64,000 bases of DNA, from positions 186,001-250,000 of the forward strand of contig JAPYMA010000057.1 in NCBI GenBank assembly GCA_035041965.1, written 5' to 3'. The notes beneath the pieces were generated by a model. That model made no database searches and was not told the DNA's origin. It saw nothing but the letters and a program-made list of their open reading frames with translations. Below, in pieces: positions 10,767 to 22,600 of this stretch. Origin of the DNA: Anisakis pegreffii. Lineage: Eukaryota > Nematoda > Chromadorea > Rhabditida > Anisakidae. Position 1 is the first letter of the stretch. Every line of letters starts with the position of its first letter. The position numbers were made by a program, and so were the translations under genes.

Positions 10767-13700
10767 ATGTTGGGTATTCCTCTACTGACGGATTACATCA
10801 ATAAGGTGGTAAAACCAGAAGATGTTGCTGATTCTGTCGACTATCTCAACTATTATTGTACATCACTGCTATTGGCCTTAGCTGCCTTTGCTATATCAGC
10901 AAAACAGTATTTTGGATCACCAATCCAATGTTGGGTTCCAATGGAATTCAGAGGTTATCTTTTTTTTTCACTGTTTTCTGAGTCGATTCTTAAATTCATT
11001 TTGTAATTTATTGGCATTACTCGTCAATTATTATCTCTACATCAGTAATCATGTTCAGTGTGTTTATTAAGTTATGTTTCACGTTGAACTTTTTTGCTTC
11101 GCAAAAATTTTATCTTACTATTTCTGTATGCGAATGAATGAAGGGTGCTGGAAAGAGTGGCAAAAAGAAAATTGTATCTAACGCCAATTTTCACTCGCAC
11201 GTAATGCACGAAACAAACTTTTATTAGCCATATTGAATGACTATTTATCTGCTTCAAGAGGTCCCGAAGGCAGCGAATAACCATTGATGAACTGTTTGAA
11301 TTGGGTATTGCAGGAGGTTGGGAGAAATACGCCGAAGATTATTGCTTCATTCAAAATTCTTACTATGTGCCTTTCGAAGAGCAGATACCCGAAGAATTGC
11401 ACGGAAGAAGAGATCAGCTCAGCTATTATCGGGTAAGGACCGTCGTGCTTTCCAAATAAACATGCGAATTATTTGAAGGCTCATTTTAAGATTGTTATCA
11501 GTTGTTTTCCTGCATTTGCTTATTGGTCAGATTCATTCTCTTATCTTATTTTACCACTGTGCGACATTTTATTATCACCATAATACTCAAGAACAAAGTG
11601 ATCTGTTTTCATCTCATTCGAATTTGATCAATTGCATAGTTTTCAGTGGGTTCCTATTGTTTTGGCCCTTCAAGCGATGGCGTTTTTTGCACCAAATTTC
11701 ATATGGAATATACTCTACAAACAAACTGGTTAGTTGTTTTTTGTGTATAAAATTCCTTGAACAAGCATCTCAGCAATCAAGATTGGTCAATGAGAAGTTG
11801 AGCTGTGTATATTTTGAAACGTCACTATTCAGCAAAATAATAATCTTTCAGCGGTACAACCAAGAGGAATCGTAAAAGAGGCACAAAAATGTGTTCGTCT
11901 TTGCGGTGTTCAGCGTGAATCCGAAGTTCACAATTTAGCTGAATATATTTGCGATACCGTGTCGACGTTTACACCGCGCGGTGCATTCGAAAAACGGGTC
12001 AGATTGATCACTTCATTTATGGTTCTCTCAAAACTCCGGCAAATTTTGGTGTTTCATTCTGTAAATAAGCCTAACTTAAAATAGCGATGTGCTAGTGCAG
12101 TGTGTGAAATCCGTACAAAAATGATATTTGAGAGATGCAGCAAAGATCTCGTGTTTATTATCGTCTTCATAACGTCAAAAATAGTAGCTATAGTTTTTTT
12201 GCTGCCTTGCAAAGTACTTCAAAGCAACGCAGAAGCACAAATACCTACTTTTCTGTGTACTAGCAATATGCACTTTTCTGATTCTTCTTTTTGATTGTTC
12301 AAAGCGGCTTATGGCTCATTCCATGTTATGAATCCTACTTACAATTAGTTCAAAATGCAGAATTTTCAGGAGTTTTATCGTTCGGGTAGAAATTTGGCCA
12401 TCTTATATTTAATAACGAAGCTTCTCTATGTTGTTAATATTTTGGTTCAACTGTATATGATGAATCACTTTTTGGGTGGTCATTATTTGTACTGGGGATA
12501 TGAGGTGAGTCTTATCTTATTCAAAGATCGCCCAGAACTCAAATTTCAATGATCAGCGTGCACCATTTATGGACTCAAAGTATTCTCTCGAATACGTTAT
12601 TACTCGCTTCCATAGTCTGTGCGAAATAATCAATTTTGTACGAGGCGATTAACTACTCATGAGTTGTGACATTCTCATGAGTTGTAATATTTCAGTTGAA
12701 GAAGATTTTCAGTACTGAATGATCGATAAATTCAAAATAGCACTTATTCGTGAATAAACCTTTTCATTATTTCAAATGCATCAGCAGACAGTGAAATCGT
12801 TCTCTAAACTGTCATCTAGAATACTGTTGCATTCCGTTACAGACTATGTTGGATGTTGCGATTGGCAAAGAGTGGTCTGAATCACCGATATTTCCACGTG
12901 TTATTATGTGCGATTTTCAAGTTAGTTCATTCAGTTTTTTGTTGGTATTTATATATTTCGAATTTGGCATTTAAGTTGCAGCCACCGTTTTGTGAAAGTA
13001 TGTTTAGACGATATTTGTGTGAAATGTCACACTCAACCGAACGAACCAATATCGTTCCCATTAAAACTTTTCTTTTGAGGTTCGCCGACTGGGCAATTTG
13101 CAACGTCATACGGTACAGTGTGTTATAATGATGAATATGATCAACGAAAAGCTGTACCTCTTTTTGTGGTTTTGGTTTATATTCGTTGGCATTTGCACGC
13201 TGCTGAATTTCTTCTATTACCTCTTCGTTATGGGTATTCCACGATTACGCGCTCAACTTGTTTTGTGGAATGTTAATAAGCAAGAAATGAAGGTTGGTGT
13301 TTTCGAAAATGATATTTTCCTTTATTATATCCATGTCATTTTAATGGATTTCTCGATACGTTGATTTGCTCAGCAGAACAACAAGCTCATAATTTCAATT
13401 AACTTTTTCCAAGCCATTCACTGGGCCTTTTAAAGCGTCTGAAGGTGTTTTTCGAATCGATTTGAAAATTTCGGATTTTCTATATCTTTTTGTATTTAAT
13501 CTAGATGCACAATAGGAGCGAGCGATTGTCCATATATTATTGAATGAATTAATTGATCTTAGTTGTCTGAAATGTTCTTAAGTGACTTTTCGTTTTCAGT
13601 TGGCCGGAATGTCGAGTAAGGATCTGAATCGCTTTGTCAACGATTTCCTGCATGTGGATGGCGTTTTATTGCTGAAATTTGTTAACGAACACGTCAGTGG

Positions 13701-14546
13701 ACGAATCGCCCGTGAACTGGTTCACGATCTTATTCGTATTTATGCTCGACAGGTTTGCGTTCAGCATTTGTTAATTCATTCACAACAAACTTCATATACC
13801 CAATATACGTACCCACTTGTTCTGATAAACTATATTGGCTGTAGCTTCTTTTCAACACTTCAAAATCTTCACTCATTACATCGCACATTTATCGTTTGCA
13901 TTAGAACAGTTCTGAAAAATTCATTTGCGTATTGATTTACGTGAAAAAAAAAGAAGAAGCAAACTGTCTGTAAGCATATGACTGTAACTCGCATGTGTGG
14001 TGTCGTTCGTGTACAGTGCACTCGTTCTGCATGAATGAGTAATATTGATACTATTCGTTGTAACTTTGATTGAGGATGGAAATTCAGGAAATTGGTTGTT
14101 GCAATCTAAAGAGTTGACGCTGTGAAAACAGTCATTGCACATAGAATGTAGATAAACTTCGTTGGATTGTATGACTGAACCAGTTTTTTAGAGCTAACAC
14201 AATAAAGACATTTATAAAAGACATTCACTCACATGTTAGTGGCAACAATAGACGGTATTGTTTACTGTCATTACAATACTGACGTGTGAATATAATGTTT
14301 CAGAATGAGAGCTATTCACCGCGCAAGAACAATAAAGCAGCACTTCATCCTTTGCCAAGACAGCTTTGCACTCCGACACAACCGTACGAATCAGCACCGA
14401 TGCTAGAGGATTACATTGATGGTCAGAATACTTTACCAATAGGAGCGATGGCACGAGCTCGAGCTAATCAACGTGTACCGTTCAATGAAAACGCTTACGC
14501 ACCACCTTCTGGAGCACCACGTCAAACAACTCCAACTGAAGTTTAG
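10767..14546 (+). CDS. Innexin gap-junction protein, 9 exons, 451 aa
   Basis: Innexins are four-pass membrane proteins that build invertebrate gap junctions. In-frame exons are 10767-10953, 11314-11432, 11647-11728, 11852-11997, 12370-12504, 12843-12920, 13080-13292, 13600-13752 and 14304-14546. Membrane spans lie near residues 29-48, 103-122, 189-212 and 272-300. The first extracellular loop has Cys55 and Cys73 and the segment [14 protein letters not shown]; the second has Cys246 and Cys263, the expected two cysteines per loop. The signature normally written YYQWV reads YYRWV (residues 100-104), with the Arg codon at the end of exon 2. The C-terminal tail (about 150 residues) is cytoplasmic and rich in Pro, Ala and Arg. 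The start MLGIPLL is typical. A possible splice-leader acceptor (TTGACAG) lies just upstream. I cannot say which innexin paralogue it is. Confidence 0.95.
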
Positions 14547-16124
14547 GAGGGTATTTTCGCTGAGCATAACTTCAAAGAGTGGAGCGATTGACTAGCTGTC
14601 ACTATCTCGGAGGGATTTTGATACTTCACTATTTTGAAAGAGATATTTCTGAGGGATTTTGCCCTATTGTAAACGTCAGTGCTTAGTCTCGCTGTTTTGG
14701 TTCATTTTAGGGCATCATAAGAAGACGAAAAAATAATCGCGCACTCTGGTCTTAAAGCAATGTTAAAATATTGTATAAATCAACTATGAGTGATTTTTAC
14801 GTTTCATTGATTTGTTTGATTTTTCTAAATCAGCTATGATTTACGTTTGATTTGATTAAAAATCCAGTTCAGTTTTTGCATAACTTGGCAATTTGTTGGG
14901 GTGATTGGAGAATGAGATGTGTATGCGATTTATTAATGCGTCTTATCGGTCAATTGAAGAAGCTGCTAAAAGCTTCCGTTTGGGAAGAATTTGTATTAGT
15001 TTGATGCGTCCTACAATCTTCGTGAAGAATTGAGGAATTTCAGTCAGCACGTTTTTAGATTATCGTAAATTTTCATCTTAATACACATCAAAAATGTCAC
15101 CCTCACATATTTTTTGAATGTTACATACGTTTACATTACTTATATTCGGGACATGTGCATTATATTCAACAGATTCTTAGACCAGTTTAGTTCATTTATA
15201 ATGCATTAATCGTCGTGTGCAGATTTTTCAGACTGAATGATGATGAATAGCATTAGCATTAATTGCCATATTTGTTTCATGCTTTGATCTATTATATATA
15301 TTGATGACTTTTGACTGATTTTTCTTTTGATATATTGTTATCAGCTTTGAATTCAGTCAGCTTTTTGATTTCTTCATTCGTTGCTCAACTCATTTCAAGC
15401 GCAGAAACTAGTTGGAACCGAAACTGACGGCTTTCTTCAGCAATTCAGAAACATAATTATATCATAGCTGTCTGCTGATTACTTTGTTTGCTTACTTTTC
15501 CGCCATATCCACTGAACAACTTCAGGACTTTATTTAATTTGTTGTACCTTTATGCTCGATTAGCTTGATTCTCACGAATCTGCATGCAGCAAAATCAGCT
15601 GATTGAATGAATTCCTTTTTATGTTGATTTGATGTGCACTTAATGCATTTACCAATGTATTATTTTCGTTATTTTATTCATTCACTACATTTCACTTACG
15701 AGTTCGTAACAATCTTCATTCATTGATATGCAAATATTTGTATGGTTATGCTCTTATTGTTCTCATTTCTCTGGGTTCAGCCTGTTGTGCACTATTTTTC
15801 ATTGGCAATAAAATAATCAGAATTCGTTTGTTTGTTGACTTTCGATATTTTTAGGGGAGCCAAGAAATTTGGAAATTGAACACAAATCGGAAGAATTTTT
15901 GAACAAATCGCAAACAAGTACACAACGTGAAAGTAACTTTCGATATTGTTGACTAATCAAACATCATGAGATTCTGCTTATTGGTGAACATGAGTGACTT
16001 CGCCTAATAAAATATTTGCTTATTACTGGCGACTAAGTCGATGGGACGTGACTCAGTATCAAATCTCATGGCTATTGCTCATGAGATTCTGCTTTTGAAT
16101 CGGATTTTTTACTATGGAAAAATC
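14547..16124. other. Convergent intergenic region, no supported gene
   Basis: The innexin (plus) and the adenylate kinase gene (minus) point towards each other here. The sequence is AT-rich with many stops in all frames. A plus-strand AATAAA occurs near 15807 but is far from the innexin stop. I see no RNA gene or repeat of note. Confidence 0.5.
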
Positions 16125-16234
16125 GGATTTACTATGGTCATTTAGAATGCATTTTACGATGCTTTGCTGGATTTTGAATGGGATTTACTATGGTCATGTA
16201 GAATGCATTTTACGGTGCTTTGCTGGATTTCAAT
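16125..16234. repeat. Two-copy tandem duplication, period 56 bp
   Basis: The 56 bases starting GGATTTACTATGGTCA at 16125 are repeated directly from 16181 with only a few substitutions (for example ACGATGC versus ACGGTGC). The pair lies about 400 bp beyond the 3' end of the adenylate kinase gene and has no coding capacity. Confidence 0.8.
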
Positions 16235-16629
16235 TAAATAGGTTCCGTATGAATAACCGACAGGAGTATTTTATAATGAATAAATGAACGATTCAATGAA
16301 CACATGCAATATTATTTTTCAAATCACCGTTAAATTACAAATATGTTAAATTGCAAATAGTAATGTTGAGAGCACACTCATTGTTCTTTGCGTTCTGCAC
16401 CGTCAACTGACTCCTCTTTTGATGAAGTTAAACTTTTACCACTCTCTTGCTCTGCAACAACTGATCACAAAATTTTTCGAATCAATTTTGAAGAAATATT
16501 TTTCAAAAGCGGTTGTTCGTAGCAGAACTTGGAAAATTAAATGAATAAATTTTGTGTGCAAATAATTTTGTGCAGTTACGTATCCTATCAAGGTGTATAA
16601 TGCTTAATAATCAAGATAAATAAACCGTT

Positions 16630-19600
16630 TTATTGACCTCCAATGAAAATAGTATTATCGATAGCTGAAGCAACATCAACGAATATCTTGTCGACATCCA
16701 AATCGCCATCAACCTGAGATCATGTATGAAATATCTTTCAAGAGGAGTTACAGCTGAATTCACAAGAGAATGTGAAAAGTGAATGTGAAGTATTTTGTTA
16801 ACTACAAAATTGCAAGAAAAACACCGAGCAGAAGAATAGCAGCAACCTTGAAATGATGAATAATTTCGGGCATTGGTTGAAATATGAAGGATTTAGTGGG
16901 ATATTCTCATAACTAACTTCGAACGGCCCGGTTCAGGTTTGATTAATGCATCAATTCATTTGGAGGTTCACTTGGAACAATAAAAATTCTCAGGAAGTTT
17001 TTCACTCATCAGATTCACCGAGTACACATTTCGCCTCAGCAATATACTTAAGCGCTGAAGGTTTTTCTCGTCAATAATCGGTACTCCACATAAACAGTAA
17101 ATGATCATGCAAAGAAATGATGAGGACAGCAAAACAAGCACGAAACGTGTGCATGCAAATGATGAATAAGCATAAATGCCGCTGTCTGAACTCACAATTC
17201 AATTTGTTGTATTCGAGCAAACATCAGTTTCTCTCTCATCAAGCTATCACTAACAAGGCACTAATCGTTAAGTGATTGATGCAATCTAGTCACGGCATTC
17301 ATTCATTTCGCTAAAAGCTTTACAAACGAATCAAAGTAAAAACAAACAACGCAACGTTTTGCAACTGAACACTATTAAAAGCACACTACATCAATTGGTT
17401 AGTGTAGACGAGCATTTCACTGGTGAATTCTGCAAAATTCACAACAACTTTCCACAAAAATCCAGAAACGCTTCTCAGCAAACAAATCGCACGATTGAGT
17501 TTTCTTATTGTTAGTAACTATCATCGGCAGTGCTCAGCATGCTCTGATTAGCTGACGTCCACGAATCTCTCAATTCTTGCGCTCGTTATGCGAACACATC
17601 TCTGCAGTCGCTGCTCAACATTGAGTCAAAAATTCCCGTCCACTTTTATGGTGCTCATTTAGTGATGTTTCTGTTCCACACTTTTGGCTTACTGTTCAAT
17701 ACTATTCTATTCCACCCTCCAGTTGTTCTGTTCCGCTTTGTTCATCACCTCATTTTATGAAACTGTTCTATTCTGAACCTTGACATAGAACAGGAACAGA
17801 ACAGTTTGACTGAAATAGAAACATCAGTAAACCCGTTTACGTAATTTATTGCTTATCGAATATACCTTTATTTACCGATGCGAGCTCAGTGTTACTATGT
17901 TGGATTGAAATTCTCATTGACATTGCTATTCGCAAGCGTCAGTTCATTCGTATACTTTAAATAAACGATGCTCGCAAACAAGAAACATGACATATGCTTT
18001 ACCGAATAGTTTCAGGACCCAAACAGGGATAAGGGTGAATTTGTTAAATGCGGCTGGGTTGTTGTCGAAGGACTGAGTGTTTGCCGAATGGTGCGATTCA
18101 CCCATGACATTCATAAAAAACACACATGGTTACGGACCAAAAATTAAGTTATCATGTTACTCTAATGACTGACGCAAGCAGATGAACACTAGCATAAAAG
18201 CAGACGGCATTTGTGCTTACTCACCCTTTTCGTCTTAAAGCGTACCACTCTTAATTTGCCTTTATCATCGAAATATTTCAACATTGGCAGTGTATTCATT
18301 TTGAACATTGCCAAACGAACTTTCACTGCATCCGGTTTATCATCTGAAGTTTGAAACAGACGATAGAAATCTTTATTTTGAAACAATCGTAAGAAATTAA
18401 CGCTATCCAATTCTTCATTGTGTCTCTTCGCGAAGCACTTTCCGATCGTAAAAAGCAAAAGAACCGTTCGTGCGAAAATAACGTGAGAAAGGACTTTCTC
18501 CAAAAATTCCCACGAATTATTCCGATTGAAATGAGGTTTTGCCTCGTTTCGTCACAGATGTGTACTGAAAGCCTTACGTCAATTCTTTCAGAATATCTTA
18601 TTTCAGACTGCAAACAGCCCAATGTATCTACATACTTACCAGCCCTTGCATCATTGTGATCTTTCGCAGCTTCAAGCCGTTTCTTTATGTTATCCATACA
18701 ATACTGTTCAGTACAATCCACTAAAATCGCTAAATCCAACCTTTCGAACTGAAAATATCAATTTCTCAACATCGAGCATATTCTTTCACGGAAGAGTAAC
18801 GTGGAAGTTTCATTTGTCTATCCTACTATCAAAAAATGATTGTTGAACTAAAAACTGAACGGATGAATGCACCAGTGCCTCACGAAGTTGACAACGCACT
18901 TATTAAAGCGAGATGTTATCACATTTTTTCAGGAGCAGTCATAAGGTAGTGGAAGAGATAGCTGGAAACAAAGGATGATTTTAATTCGGTGGAAATGCTG
19001 ATGAGCGGAAGCATGTCAAAATAAACCTGATTTTCGAAATCGATAGCCTGTGCTTGGGTTCTTGGATATCCCTCGATCACATAGCCCCAACTCCGTCCTC
19101 CAACGTCATGAATGCAAGAATATAACAAATCTCGACAAATTTTCTGCAATTTTCCATTCGATAGCACTCTCATGTTTGAGCATTCACTCATTGTCAGTGT
19201 GCTCATCTGTTGTTAACGACACTCACATTCGACTTGATTGTTAGGATGAGAAATAAACATTGCGCTATTTGTAAGGATCTTCAAGAGTTAGGAAGTGTCG
19301 TAAGAATGGCATTTCTTTTCGCTGAGCAATTAGAATGCAAGTAAATATGTTTCGAACCATGGGAACTGTTTCACCAGCATTCATCTTCTTACCGATCCTC
19401 TGCCAGAGTTCATCGTCTGGATTTTGACGAACTTGCCGTCTTAACAATTCACCCATACTCAACGAAACAAAACCGTCATATTTCTTAGCGATTCGATGTG
19501 CAATTGCAGCTTTGTTTGAACCGGGTGCACCTGGAATGGAATGCTGTGGTATGATGAATTGGTTACAAATCAGCTGCATGACTGTTACCTTTACATTATT

Positions 19601-22600
19601 TTATTCTATAATTATTTAAATAACATTTGAGAAATTCACTCAATTCAATTCATTCAAATGAATTCATTCAATTACATTTGTAAATACATTCAAGAAATTA
19701 AACTGAAATGGAAAATAACCGATAACGAGAACAACAGGTGCATTGTTTGGCAGGCCGCGAGGCAACTGAGTAACTGCAGCCGATTCTGTATCGTGAACGG
19801 CTACTTCGGCTAACTGTGCTGAAGAGGAACTCTGATCGTTACAAAGTACATTTTCCACATTGCATAATGAGCCTTTAGTTATTAATTTTGAAACACTTTT
19901 TTGATATACAATTGATTTTGTTTTGGTCAACCTATTTTTCGTGAAGCAAATATCATTACTTATTAAAGTATTGATTAGCGATTCACAATATGTTGAAAAC
20001 GGAACCTGCAGTAGAACCAGCAGGTCCAGGAGTGCTAGCAGTTGAAGAAATCTTAGAGTCGGGAGGCTGACTTTTTTCTCCTTGTTCCTTATTTTCTTCG
20101 CTCTTCTTCTCTTCTTCTTCATTACCTCCTTCGTTTACGTCATTCTGTGGGGGTGGCGAATGAACCTCGACGGGTACTTCGATTGCATTTGTCGGTTTTG
20201 GACTCATTGTTGTGCTTTCTGGTGTTTCGCCTTTATCCTCTGGAGACGAAATGAAATGATTTGAAGTGGCCGACTTCAGTGATTGTAGAAGCTCACGAAA
20301 AAATAAATAAAACATTTATGATAATGTTCAGGATCATTTTACCAGTTACGGTCTTTTTTGAAGTGTTCGATTTGACTGATTTAATAGACGTTGCTGATTT
20401 GATTGAGGATCGATTTGATTTAGCAGATGCCTTCGACTGATTGTCGCTTCTTTCTGGAGTGTTCGGCTTTGAAGACTTCTCTGCAGGTGTTCCTTTCGTC
20501 TCAGCTGAAATCGAATTGGAAACAGCATTTAGTAGTACAACCAGCAGTCAATTCCTCAAACTGCGAATCACATTAGAAACCTATCATTGAAATTTTTCTT
20601 CGGAACAATGTCCATCAGTAAGCAACTGAACATCATACTCGTCAAAGTTAAGCACTAGTTCAATTTGTTTTAGAAGAATGAATAAAACGAATCGCTCTGC
20701 AACAAATCAGTATTCCGTTCAAATTTGTCTTCACCTTGCGATTTTTGAACTGTTTGTGAGTCTTTTGGCTGCACATTCGTGGCAGTTTCGGGGGTTCGAC
20801 TTGATTCATCGACATCCTCTGAAAGCTGTTTTCAGTGAACAGTTATATTTAAGGATGAGCATGATGAAATTTTAGATCATCAAAAACACTCTGTAGTTTG
20901 TAGATCATTCGTAGAGACTATTTGTGAAATCAATTAATGATCAAATGAAGAATTTAATAAGACTTTTGCAAAAACCAGCAATCATTATAAGATTAATTCT
21001 CTGGTATAATCTATCGGAAACGATTACCAACAGTAGCATTTTGGACAATCGGTGATGAGTCATGTAATTCGTTTGCCTCAACTGGTGTGCTGCTGATTGG
21101 TTCGGCTGCTTCGTCTCTGGCTGGGGTGCTAGCCAACAACACGGTATCGGTTTCAGTAACATTTTCTTGGTTTGAGTTTGACTCGAGCTCAAGCGTTGAT
21201 GTCACAGCAGCTCCTACAGCTGCTTTATCAGGCAAATCAATTGCGTTCGGCTGTTCCGTTTGTTTTGATTCTGGTTGCAAATTTTTAGCACTTTCTCGCT
21301 AAATGAAAATAACATTTGAGGATTGTTCAACTGGAGTGGGACTATCCGCTGGGAAGTATTGTGCAGTAATGAATTACATTGATTTCGTTTCGCTTGAGAG
21401 TATATTGGTTCTCTTTCTTGGTGCCGTCGCCTTTAAGAAAGTAATGACTCATATTTTTGGAATTTGATGCTGAGGTGACAAATGATTGACAAATTTCACT
21501 GCTACAATTTCATCATCACAAACGAATGTATCGTTTCGATGGTTGAACTGAGTAATCAATGAGTGTGTTGTTCGTTTACAAACCTCACGTTGCGATGCTG
21601 CCGTTTTCGGTGGAGTTGCAGGCACCGATGGAGCTTTTGATGTAGGCGTACCTAAATTATTTTGGCTTCGGAGTAATGACCAGTTGAAAATGAAGTAAAT
21701 TATTCGTAAACGTCGAAGAAGCTTTTTGAATTATCGTGGTAGAATGGCAACGACAATTTTTTTTTAAATTTCGGAATCTTCAGGGTCTGTCTCTCCATTC
21801 AAAGAGACCCGTCTCGATTTGAAAACAGCCTATGCAAGCTAAATGTACAACATGCCTTTACGTGAACCACTACGGCTCCTTGGTTTTCGCTGCGGTGTTG
21901 CTGGCTTCGAAGCGTTCTCCGAATTTTGGGCAGCTGTTGTTACACGTGTCTGCGATTTGGCACTGCCATTGGGTTGCGCAACTTGGGTCGTAGTGCTGGA
22001 CTTTGTTGACTGTCGAGATGGTGGCAGTGAAGGAGGTCGTGAGGTTCGGGAGGCTTGAGTTTGTGGTCGAGATGAACGAGTTGGGGGACGTGACGAGACG
22101 TTATTGTGATTTTGGTTTTTCAATTGATTGTGTTGTTGTTCTGCTTCTTGTGCGACCACCGCTACGGTCGCAGCAGCTGCGGCAATTACCGATGGAGCGT
22201 TCGATTGGGACGAACTCTGAAATTTCGAATCTATTCGAATCTCGTAATATCACTAAAAATAATTTTAGAGCAAAACACGCCTTTCAACCAGTTTGTACTT
22301 TTAGTAATGAATAACGAGTTATAAATTAATTAGCCCGATGCCACATGAGTAAAGCGCATGAATATGGAATACCTGAGGCGGTTGTGGTGTAGTTTGTTGA
22401 CTTGAGCTAGACGAGTTAAGCACTGGAATGCCAGTATCCATCGCTCTTTGCACAAGCATTTTCATGCGCTCATATATCGTTTGATCATCTTTCTCACCCG
22501 GAATCTGTAAGGCAAAAAATGTTTCCGATATTTCAGCGGAATATAACAAATTTTTCAACGAAGAAGAAATTTGCTTAAATCAACAGAATTACAGCAGTCC

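Noticed and set aside
11492..11875. 127-codon plus-strand frame
   Set aside because: It runs through innexin introns 2 and 3 and out of frame across exon 3; the innexin frame explains the conserved sequence.
21378..21430. 53-nt exon-like block in the AK5-like linker
   Set aside because: It has an acceptor and a donor, but its length is not a multiple of three and including it breaks the phase of the next exon; skipping it keeps the frame. It could be a rare alternative exon.
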